A stretch of DNA of 10,718 nt from Chloroflexota bacterium (lineage in GTDB: Bacteria > Chloroflexota > Dormibacteria > Dormibacterales > Dormibacteraceae). This document shows positions 4,858-10,718 of the stretch, piece by piece (position 1 is the stretch's first letter; each line of letters opens with the position of its first letter). The translations under genes and the position numbers were made by a program. The notes under the pieces are model-generated. The model had not been told where the DNA came from. It saw only the letters and a list, made by a program, of their open reading frames with translations, and did not search any database. The DNA lies in assembly GCA_005879675.1 (NCBI GenBank), contig VBJE01000102.1:1-10718 (forward strand), in the 5' to 3' direction.

Positions 4858-5897
4858 ATGGCCGGCCAGAGTCAGACCGACCGCCCCGAGGTGTTCGCCG
4901 GCCTCCAGGAAGGCGCCCTCGTCCTCGCCGACATCTCCGGCTACTCGGCCTTCGTCCAGCAGACCGAGGTCGACCACAGCTGGTCCATCCTCCACGAGCT
5001 CCTGGACACGGTGGTCCGCAGCGTCCAGGGCCGGATGGACGTCTCCCAGGTCGAGGGCGACGCCCCGAGGTCATCGCCGCCCTCGAGGGCACCTTCGTCG
5101 CCTTCCACCGCCGCCTGCGCGACATGGACGCGGTCACGACCTGCCCCTGCGATGCGTGCGCGAAGATCGCCATCCTGAAGCTGAAGTTCGTCGTCCATCA
5201 CGGCAGGTTCTCGCGGCAGCGCCTCGGCAACGTCGAGCAGCTCCACGGGGCCGACGTCATCGTTCCCCACCGCCTGCTCAAGAACAAGGTGCCCTCGAAG
5301 GAGTACCTGCTCGTCACCGATGCCGTGCTCCAGCGACTGCCCGACGAGACCCGAAAACGATTCACCCCGCACCAGGAGGAGTTCGACGTCGGCGCGATCA
5401 CGGGAGGGTACGAGGAGATCGGCTACCTCTGGGACATGGCCCAGGCCACGGAGCGAAAGCGCGTGCTCCCCGAGGAGGCGATGGTGAACTCGGAGGTCAC
5501 CGTGAACGCCACGGCGGAAGAGATCTACAAGCGCCTGTTGCAGCCCAAGGTCATGGAGCGCTACCTGTTCTCGGACGACGTCGAGGCGTTGCCTGGCGCG
5601 CGCGGCGAGGACCTCGGGGCGGAGTTCCACTGCCATCACGGCGGAAGCATGGTCAGCATGCGCGTGGTGTCGCTCGAGCCCGGGCGCGAGATCACGCTCA
5701 TCGCGGACCAGCCGACGACGATGCACATCACCACAAGACTCAGCGACGCGGGCGACGGTCAGACGAAAGTCGCGCGCTCGTTCCTCTGGGAGCGGCCGCA
5801 AGACCCCGAGGTCGCCCAGTCCCTCCAGCAGATGATGGAAGCGATGGTCCTCGCCGGCGAAGGGGCGATCAAGTCGGTGTTCGAGGAAACCGCTTAG
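4858..5897 (+). pseudogene. DUF2652 (cyclase-like) + SRPBCC fusion gene, broken by internal frame change
   Basis: Two frames together make one protein. 4858 to about 5064 encodes the start of a DUF2652 domain: EGALVLADISGYSAFVQQTEVDHSWSILHELLD and DVSQVEGDA, resembling class III nucleotide cyclases. From about 5067 the next frame continues EVIAALEGTFVAFHRRLRDM, TTCPCDACAKI and LKLKFVVHHGRFSRQRLGN, and then VPHRLLKNKVPS. From about 5485 to 5894 an SRPBCC (START-like) domain follows: NSEVTVNATAEEIYKRLLQP, GREITLIADQPT, and a C-terminal helix. In relatives, as I recall them, roughly 12-14 residues lie between EGDA and this helix. They are absent here, which suggests a deletion of several tens of bases not divisible by three rather than a single-base slip. 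The plus-1 reading ends at 5178, and the intact downstream frame could start at ATG 5124. It is either a pseudogene or an assembly error. Confidence 0.75.
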
Positions 5898-5905
5898 CCG
5901 CAACC

Positions 5906-5922
5906 CTTAAGACTGACTTAAG
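5906..5922. promoter_or_regulatory. Paired CTTAAG palindromes upstream of the sialidase-fold gene
   Basis: CTTAAG occurs at 5906-5911 and 5917-5922, one helical turn (11 bp) apart, in the 72-nt gap before the secreted beta-propeller gene. AT-rich palindromes are rare in this sequence. This could be an operator or part of a promoter; neither is shown. Confidence 0.25.
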
Positions 5923-5969
5923 CTGTTCTGCGCTTCGCCACCGTCGGCCTGTTCCGCGTGGAGGTGTCC

Positions 5970-7583
5970 ATGATGCGGCCCAAGTTCGCCCTGCTCGCAG
6001 GCGCGCTCATGATCGGAGCGCTCACGATGCCGGTTCCCGGCCAGGCCGCGGCAGGCCCAACACCCGGTGCCAACAACCTCGTCGACCTCGACCACGGCGC
6101 GCTCTTTCCGCAGAACAAGCAGAACGAGCCCGCCATCACCCGCGACCCGATCACGGGGGTGCTGGTGGCCGGCGCCAACGACGAGCTCTCCCAGCCTCTG
6201 TGCCCCGGCACGACCGCGCCGCTCGCCTCGCCCTGTCCCTTCAAGCCTGGCGCGCCGACGAGCGCGTTCTACCGCTCAGGGGACGGCGGCGCCACGTGGA
6301 CCGGCGGCTACCTGCCCGGCTTCGATGCCATCGGCCGCACCTCGGGTGGCGACCCGGTCCTCGACTTCGGCCCGCGGCGCTGCGCCAACGGCGCCTTCAG
6401 CTACACCTGCGGCGCCGTGATCTACTACGGCTCGCTCGCGGACCCGTTTCCCGAGCGCGGCGGTGAGCTGGGCACGGTTTCCCGCACCTACGACGATGGC
6501 GTCACCTGGTCGGATCCGGTGGTCGCCTCCTCGACCGACAACAGCAGCAACTTCGTCGACCACGAGTGGATCGCCGCCGACAAGGTCGCCGGCAGCCCGC
6601 ACTTCGGGCGCGTCTACATGGACTGGGCAGTCTTCTGCAACAGCTGCGCCGGCAACGGCAACGTCAAGATCTACACCACGCACTCGGACGACGAGGGGCG
6701 GACGTGGAGCAAGGCCGTCAAGGTCAGCGCCGCCAACAACAACACGCCGCAGGGCTTCCGGGAGACGGGCCAGATGACCGTTGCTTCGGACGGCACGGTC
6801 GAGGTCTTCTGGACCGAGAACGCCGACTCGACGAAGCTCCCAAGTCTCCAGGTCGTGACGACGTCAAAGGACGGCGGCGAGACCTACACGGCGCCGATCA
6901 CCATCGCCCAGGTCGTGGACTATCCGCTGCGCGGGACGCCGTTCGACGCAGTCGACCTGTTCAACCGCGTGCCGGGGATGAGCGCGCGCGTCGACTGCTT
7001 CCCCCACCCCGCGGCCGACCCCTCGTCCAATCGTGTTTACGTCGTGTGGTGCGATTTCACCGGCGGCCACGGCACCGTCACGGGCGCGGTGTCCAGCGAC
7101 GGGCTCAACTGGACCTCGCTCGGGACGATCGCGAGCGTCTCCGGCCGCAACGCATTCTTCCCGGAGCCCGCGGTCACCAGCTCCGGTGTGGTCGCGGTCG
7201 CCTTTGACGCTCTCACCGCCCCGCCGGCGAGCAACCCGTGGCAGACGGGCGTGCAGGCCTACGACACGTACATCGTCGAGTCGACCACCGGCGGGTGGTC
7301 GGCGCCGGCGCGCGTTTCGACAGCAAGCTCGAACCCGGACGGGTCTTCCTACAACAACCTGATGGAGCAGTTCATCGGCGACTACATCGGCATCGTCGCG
7401 GGGGCCAGGACCGCATGGGTCGTATGGACGGACACCCGCAACGCCACGCCATGCGCGGCCGTCAACGCCTACAGGTCCGCGGTGTACGCGGGGACGAAGA
7501 CGGCGGTGGCGCCGAACCCCGACACCGCATGCCAGGCAAGCTTCGGCGACACTGACACGTTCGTCTCGGCGGTCGGCCTCTAG
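5970..7583 (+). CDS. Secreted sialidase-fold (BNR/Asp-box) beta-propeller protein
   Basis: This is a 537-residue exported protein. Residues 1-28 form a Sec signal peptide (MMRPK, a hydrophobic core FALLAGALMIGALTM, and a cleavage site after AAA at 28). The mature part opens with QNEPAITRDPITGVLVAGANDE, a common start of Asp-box propellers. Asp-boxes (S-x-D-x-G-x-T-W type) are seen at SGDGGATW (103-110), TYDDGVTW (173-180), SDDEGRTW (239-246), SKDGGETY (299-306) and a degenerate SSDGLNW (375-381), as expected for sialidase-like blades. I do not see the RIP motif or the arginine triad of true sialidases, so sialidase activity is not claimed. GGAGG at 5960-5964 lies 5 nt before ATG 5970 and 8 nt before ATG 5973; either start is possible. 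Several cysteines fit an extracellular, disulfide-bonded protein. Confidence 0.85.
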   Translation: MMRPKFALLAGALMIGALTMPVPGQAAAGPTPGANNLVDLDHGALFPQNKQNEPAITRDPITGVLVAGANDELSQPLCPGTTAPLASPCPFKPGAPTSAFYRSGDGGATWTGGYLPGFDAIGRTSGGDPVLDFGPRRCANGAFSYTCGAVIYYGSLADPFPERGGELGTVSRTYDDGVTWSDPVVASSTDNSSNFVDHEWIAADKVAGSPHFGRVYMDWAVFCNSCAGNGNVKIYTTHSDDEGRTWSKAVKVSAANNNTPQGFRETGQMTVASDGTVEVFWTENADSTKLPSLQVVTTSKDGGETYTAPITIAQVVDYPLRGTPFDAVDLFNRVPGMSARVDCFPHPAADPSSNRVYVVWCDFTGGHGTVTGAVSSDGLNWTSLGTIASVSGRNAFFPEPAVTSSGVVAVAFDALTAPPASNPWQTGVQAYDTYIVESTTGGWSAPARVSTASSNPDGSSYNNLMEQFIGDYIGIVAGARTAWVVWTDTRNATPCAAVNAYRSAVYAGTKTAVAPNPDTACQASFGDTDTFVSAVGL

Positions 7584-7598
7584 TCGAGAAACCAACGG

Positions 7599-7619
7599 GC
7601 GCCGGCAACGCGCCGGCGC
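7599..7619. terminator. Hairpin between convergent genes
   Basis: GCGCCGGC (7599-7606), loop AACGC, GCCGGCGC (7612-7619) makes a perfect 8-bp GC stem between the sialidase-fold gene (stop 7583) and the convergent beta-propeller gene (stop 7623). It works equally in both directions. No U-tract follows on either strand. Confidence 0.5.
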
Positions 7620-7622
7620 GGC

Positions 7623-8861
7623 CTAATCGGCGACCTGCGGCCCGTAGATCGCGTCCTCGAGGGCGCGCATCCGCTCGCGCTCGTGCTCGAGGTCTTCGTC
7701 TTGCAGGTCGCGGAACGTCTGGCCGGCCGGCCTGGCCCGCTGCCGCGTCCGCCATCGCACGTAGAGCACAGGGATCGACGCGAGCACGAGGAAGGGCACG
7801 GCGAAGATGGACAGCCCACCGAGGAACTTGAGCCAATCGGGCGGCGGCGCGCAAGCTGCCGGGGCAAAGCTCATCAACCCGGCGGTGCTCGGGGCGTACA
7901 CGAGGCCGTGGGCGCCGTCGAAAGCGGCCCCGTGGGCCATGGGCGTCGCCGGCACCGAGCCGATGAACGACCCATCTCCCGCGAAGACTCCGACCGCGCT
8001 GTCCTGGGTGTCGTGTGGCGAGGCGACGACGAAACGGTCGGCGGTCGAGTCGTAGGTGATCAGGTCGCCGCCCTGGACGACGCGCGTCACCTCCTGCGCC
8101 CCGCTCTCCAGGTTCACCAGCGCGATGCTGCCGCCGCAGGCGAGCAGAGCGACCTGGCGCGATGGGTTGATGGCCAGTCCGGACGGATGGCACTTGCTGA
8201 TCACGTACGTCCGCGTCACGAGCCCGGTGCCGGGGTTGAGCTGGACCAGCGAATCGGTGGCCGGGACGGTCACGTAGACCATTCCGTCGGCCGCGTCATA
8301 GCGCGGTTGCTCCACCGGCGCGCTCGTCGTGAGCCGCCTGACCACCCGCTCGGTGGTGGTGTCGACGACGATCACCCCCGCCTCTGTGCCGACGTACAGG
8401 TTCTTGGTTTGCTCGCTGTAGTCGATGAGGTCGGCGACCGCCGCATCGACCTTGAAGGTGGAGATGACCTGCATCCAGTTCGACGACCTCGGTTCGGTGT
8501 CGACGACCGCCACGCCGCCGTCGCTGCCGAGCGAGGCGAAAAGGCGGTGCGACTGGGGCGCGATGGCCAGCCCGCTTGGCGCGGCGGCCATGGCGATCGT
8601 GCTCACGAAGCGCGGGGTCGGGGCGGAGATGTCGACGACGTCCACGCCCTTGGCCGTCTGGTCCGCGAGGTACAGGCGGTTCGTTGTCGGGTCCGCCTCC
8701 ACGGCGTCGAAGGAGCCCGCCGCGATCACCGGCATGGCCGCGGTGCGCACGGTCGACTGGCAGCTGGTGCATCCACTCAGGAGCAGCACGCCGCCCGCCG
8801 CCGCGACCAGGGGGACGATCGCCTGTCCGAGGGCGGCGAGAAGCGAGCCGGCCGGCTTCAT
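7623..8861 (-). CDS. YVTN-type beta-propeller lipoprotein with C-terminal membrane segment
   Basis: The 412-residue protein begins with a signal-type segment ending in LLLSGC, with C31 as a possible lipid-modified cysteine (TSC follows). Residues from about 45 to 340 are repeated blades of a YVTN/WD-like beta-propeller: NRLYLADQTAKGVDVVDIS, HRLFASLGSDGGVAVVDTE, KNLYVGTEAGVIVVDTTTERVV, GMVYVTVPATDSLVQLNPGTG, HPSGLAINPSRQ. A single transmembrane helix follows near the C-terminus (WLKFLGGLSIFAVPFLVLASIPVLYV), then a basic RWRTRQRAR stop-transfer and an acidic, helix-prone tail (FRDLQDEDLEHERERMRALEDA). It is probably a surface protein; the ligand is unknown. The ATG at 8861 lies 38 nt after the transporter stop and has no evident Shine-Dalgarno sequence. 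Because the upstream transporter is frameshifted, its N-terminal frame runs without a stop into this gene. Confidence 0.8.
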   Translation of the reverse strand: MKPAGSLLAALGQAIVPLVAAAGGVLLLSGCTSCQSTVRTAAMPVIAAGSFDAVEADPTTNRLYLADQTAKGVDVVDISAPTPRFVSTIAMAAAPSGLAIAPQSHRLFASLGSDGGVAVVDTEPRSSNWMQVISTFKVDAAVADLIDYSEQTKNLYVGTEAGVIVVDTTTERVVRRLTTSAPVEQPRYDAADGMVYVTVPATDSLVQLNPGTGLVTRTYVISKCHPSGLAINPSRQVALLACGGSIALVNLESGAQEVTRVVQGGDLITYDSTADRFVVASPHDTQDSAVGVFAGDGSFIGSVPATPMAHGAAFDGAHGLVYAPSTAGLMSFAPAACAPPPDWLKFLGGLSIFAVPFLVLASIPVLYVRWRTRQRARPAGQTFRDLQDEDLEHERERMRALEDAIYGPQVAD

Positions 8862-8899
8862 ACACACGAAACGTCGCGGACGGGCGAAGTACGGTTCCG

Positions 8900-9770
8900 C
8901 TAAGCGACCGGCGGCTGCAGTGCCTCCTCGCGGCGCGCCTCGCCAACGGCAACGCCGACTTCCCGCGCCGGGGCTTTCCGGGTGGACAGGATCGAGCCCA
9001 GGAGCACCAGCACGAACCCGGCGCCCATGCCGAGGGTGAAGTTCTCGTGCAGCACGGTCACGCCGAGGACCGCGGCCACCGCGGGGTTGACGTAGGTGAT
9101 CACCGTCGAGCGCACCGGCCCGATCTCGGCGATCAGCGCAAAGAACAGGAGGAGGGAGGCTCGGCATCGTCTGCGGCCAGTGCAGAGCAGCGACCGGCGC
9201 GTACACGATCGCGCAGATCGCCAGCGCCAGGCCGTTGACTGTGACGCTCGGCACGCCAGTCAGATACCGGGCCAGGATCGCCGGACCCACCGCGTACCCG
9301 ACGACCACTCCGGCCATCTCCAGGAGCGAGATCGGGTCGGAGGCGCGGATGTCGAAGCCGACGATCAGCGCCACGCCGACCAGTCCGACCAGCAGGCCGG
9401 ACAGGGTGGCGAGCCTCAGGTGCTCGCGGTTGCCGAGCGCGGTCGCGATGACCACGCTGACCAGCGGCACCGCCGAGATGAGGAGTCCGGCGAGCGCGCT
9501 CGAGATGTGCTGCTCGGCGCTCGACAGAAGCAGCCAGGGCAGCGCCACCTCGAAGGCGGCGAAGAACAGGAGCGGCACCCACTTCCCGCGGACGGCGCCA
9601 AGACCGCCCCGGGAAAGCGCGAAGGGCAGAAGCACCAGCGCGGCCAGGCTCGTTCGGAAAAACACGAGCGTCGGAGGCGACAGCTCGCCCACGGCGACGC
9701 GAATGAACAGGTAGGGGATCCCCCAGATCACGCACATCGCGGCGAACAGCAAGAGGCCCCGGCGAGTCAC
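8900..9770 (-). pseudogene. EamA/DMT-family transporter, broken by internal frame change
   Basis: The N-terminal frame from GTG 9770 encodes RGLLLFAAMCVIWGIPYLFIRVAVGE, PPTLVFFRTSLAALVLLPFAL, then further hydrophobic helices to about WPQTMPS (near 9159). This is an EamA (drug/metabolite transporter) protein with its typical W-G-x-P first helix. Near 9150-9160 the reading changes frame and continues LLLFFALIAEIGPVRSTVITYVNPAVAAVLGVTVLHENFTLGMGAGFVLVLLGSILSTRK, the characteristic end of the second EamA repeat, stopping at 8900. Compared with relatives as I recall them, about 16-18 residues of a membrane helix just before LLFFALI are missing. The defect therefore looks like a deletion of about 50 bases that also shifts frame. 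Full-length members have ten helices and about 290 residues. Exported substrates of this family vary. It may be a true pseudogene or an assembly fault. Confidence 0.78.
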
Positions 9771-9827
9771 AGCCTGTCTAACCTACCGGTCGCCACGGCT
9801 CTTCCGCGCGTTGTCTAGGTGATGTTC

Positions 9828-9989
9828 ATGCGATCCCGGCTCACGCGCTGGATGATGTGGATGGGGCTCGCGGCCGCGGCGATGTACTTCATGGACCCGG
9901 ACCAGGGCAAGGCGCGCCGGAGAGAGCTCCGCACCAAGATCGACAGCTACCGCAGGGCGGCCGAGAGGACGAAGCTCCAGACCAGCTGA
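9828..9989 (+). CDS. Small membrane-associated protein (53 aa) with basic tail
   Basis: This short reading frame encodes a hydrophobic segment (WMMWMGLAAAAMYFM), then MDPDQGKARRRELRTKIDSYRRAAERTKLQTS. The pattern of one membrane helix ending in a (L/M)DPDxGxxRR motif with a basic, helical tail is common in small uncharacterised bacterial membrane proteins, some with YtxH-like or BON domains attached. The function is unknown. ATG 9828 is preferred because AGGTG (9817-9821) lies 6 nt upstream; ATG 9822 in the same frame would overlap that site. The gene is divergent from the EamA gene across a 57-nt gap, and its stop is 4 nt from the repeat array. Confidence 0.65.
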   Translation: MRSRLTRWMMWMGLAAAAMYFMDPDQGKARRRELRTKIDSYRRAAERTKLQTS

Positions 9990-9993
9990 GCGG

Positions 9994-10181
9994 TCCTCTC
10001 CAGTCATGGGGAGGTGGCGGCGCAGCCGCCGGAGGGGCAGAGTGAGAACTTGGCCCTGTCCTCCCCATTTATGGGGAGGTGTCGCCACAGGCGACGGAGG
10101 GGCAGAGTGAGAATTGGCCCTGTCCTCCCCATTTATGGGGAGGTGGCGCGAAGCGCCGGAGGGGCTGAGTGAGAATTGGCC
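9994..10181 (+). repeat. Three tandem copies of a ~65-bp structured repeat
   Basis: Copies start at 9994, 10059 and 10123. Each has a palindrome (CCTCCCCATTTATGGGGAGG in copies 2 and 3, partly degraded in copy 1), a short hairpin of varying sequence, then GGAGGGGC(A/T)GAGTGAGAA and TTGGCC. The hairpins are GGCGGC-GCA-GCCGCC, GTCGCC-ACA-GGCGAC and GGCGC-GAA-GCGCC: sequence differs, pairing is kept. A fourth copy, inverted, lies at 1302-1345. The array fills almost the whole gap between the 53-aa gene and the winged-helix gene. Confidence 0.92.
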
Positions 10182-10182
10182 G

Positions 10183-10718
10183 GTGCCGATATCTCCGATC
10201 CTCGACCGGCAGGCGCTGAACCGCGCCCTGCTCGCGCGCCAGCTTCTTCTCCAGCGACGCACCATGTCCGCGCGGGCGGCGATCGAGCACCTCGTCGGCA
10301 TGCAGGCCCAGGCGCCGAACCTCCCCTATGTCGGCCTCTGGTCCCGGCTCCGAGGCTTCCGCCACGACGAGCTGTCGCGACTGGTGGAGACGAAGGAGGC
10401 GGTCCGCATCTCGCTGATGCGCAACACCATCCACCTGGTCACAGCGCGCGACGCGTTCGGCATCAAGCCGCTGTTCATGCGACTCGGCGAGCGAGGCTTC
10501 CTGCGCGGCAGTCCGTGGGGCCGCGACCTTCGCGACGCGGACCTCGCCGCCATCGGACGCGCGGGCCAGGAGATCATGGGCGAGAAGCCACGCACCGTCG
10601 CCGAGCTTGCCCGGGGCCTCGGCGAGCGCTTCCCGAAACACGACGGGTTGGCGATGGCGTACGGGGTCCGCTACATGGTGCCGCTCGTCTTCACCCCGCC
10701 GCGGGGCGTCTGGGGCGG
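10183..10718 (+). CDS. AlkZ-like/HTH_42 winged-helix protein, N-terminal part
   Basis: The frame is open from GTG 10183 to the window end (178 codons seen). It matches the winged-helix DNA-binding family PF06224 (HTH_42), which includes the AlkZ and YcaQ DNA glycosylases. Visible landmarks are LDRQALNRALLARQLLLQRR (7-26), EHLVGMQAQAPNLPYVGLWSRL (35-56), FRHDELSRLVETKEAVRISLMRNTIHLVTARD (59-90) and later WGRDLRDADL. Q41-A42-Q43 fits the Gln-x-Gln motif described for AlkZ-type glycosylases, and MRNTIHLV is the usual R-x-T-x-H-L motif. AlkZ enzymes remove alkylated bases or unhook crosslinks, but many family members are untested. The GTG lies directly after repeat copy 3, and no good Shine-Dalgarno sequence is within range (the repeat's GGAGGGG ends about 18 nt away). 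Confidence 0.83.
   Translation, partial: MPISPILDRQALNRALLARQLLLQRRTMSARAAIEHLVGMQAQAPNLPYVGLWSRLRGFRHDELSRLVETKEAVRISLMRNTIHLVTARDAFGIKPLFMRLGERGFLRGSPWGRDLRDADLAAIGRAGQEIMGEKPRTVAELARGLGERFPKHDGLAMAYGVRYMVPLVFTPPRGVWG

Noticed and set aside
4941..5903. Minus-strand 320-residue frame antisense to the DUF2652 gene
   Set aside because: It mirrors a recognisable coding region; its Leu/Val/Glu/Arg-rich sequence is the usual antisense composition in GC-rich DNA.
4715..6466. Plus-strand 583-residue frame
   Set aside because: It is an out-of-frame shadow of the DUF2652-SRPBCC and sialidase-fold genes with extreme Arg, Pro and Gly content.
5970..7583. True sialidase (neuraminidase) activity
   Set aside because: Asp-boxes are present, but I do not see the RIP motif or the catalytic arginine triad, so only the fold is claimed.
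7623..9770. A single 715-residue transporter-propeller fusion protein
   Set aside because: The EamA C-terminal repeat is present in another frame at 9154-8900 and the stretch joining the parts is Arg-rich nonsense, so this is a frameshift product.
9994..10181. CRISPR-like array
   Set aside because: The units are tandem with no unique spacers; the variable part is a self-pairing hairpin, and no cas gene is present.

Overview
The window is GC-rich, roughly two-thirds G+C by eye, with closely packed short operons. Monoderm-style secreted proteins (two lipobox proteins and a Sec-exported beta-propeller), a DUF2652/SRPBCC protein, an AlkZ-type winged-helix protein and several possibly leaderless promoters suggest a soil actinobacterium or a Chloroflexota/Dormibacterota-like lineage, probably from a metagenome. 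No marker gene fixes the taxonomy. There is no CRISPR array, transposase or integrase, and nothing here forms a complete new multi-gene system. The most interesting material is small: a structured repeat family, a tRNA-end duplication and several broken reading frames.

Layout. 1-404 (+) is the C-terminal part of an Hcp-family protein. It meets, stop on stop, a minus-strand cluster read from right to left: sulfite-oxidase-like molybdopterin protein (2802-2197), SAM hydroxide adenosyltransferase (2246-1470, overlapping it by 50 nt) and a phospholipase-D-like lipoprotein (1411-401). A symmetric divergent promoter region separates this cluster from tRNA-Ala(CGC) at 2852-2927. After the tRNA lies a patch of lower GC with a VOC (glyoxalase-fold) gene (3559-3101), bounded at 3681-3694 by a 14-bp copy of the tRNA 3' end. 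Next come a minus-strand pair, a PNPOx-like flavin split-barrel protein (4737-4231) followed by a SnoaL/NTF2-like protein (4145-3723).

From 4858 the plus strand carries a DUF2652-SRPBCC gene broken by an internal frame change, then a secreted sialidase-fold beta-propeller (5970-7583). It converges on a minus-strand pair: an EamA drug/metabolite transporter, also broken (9770-8900), and a YVTN-type beta-propeller lipoprotein (8861-7623). Divergent from the transporter is a 53-aa membrane-associated protein (9828-9989). Three tandem copies of a structured repeat follow, then the start of an AlkZ/HTH_42 winged-helix gene that runs off the window.

Functionally, the minus-strand cluster combines a periplasmic-type or cytosolic Mo redox enzyme, SAM breakdown and a surface phosphodiesterase. 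The other genes look like independent housekeeping or accessory functions. Three genes (VOC, DUF2652, EamA) show frame anomalies, which may be true decay or assembly error. Raw reads would decide.
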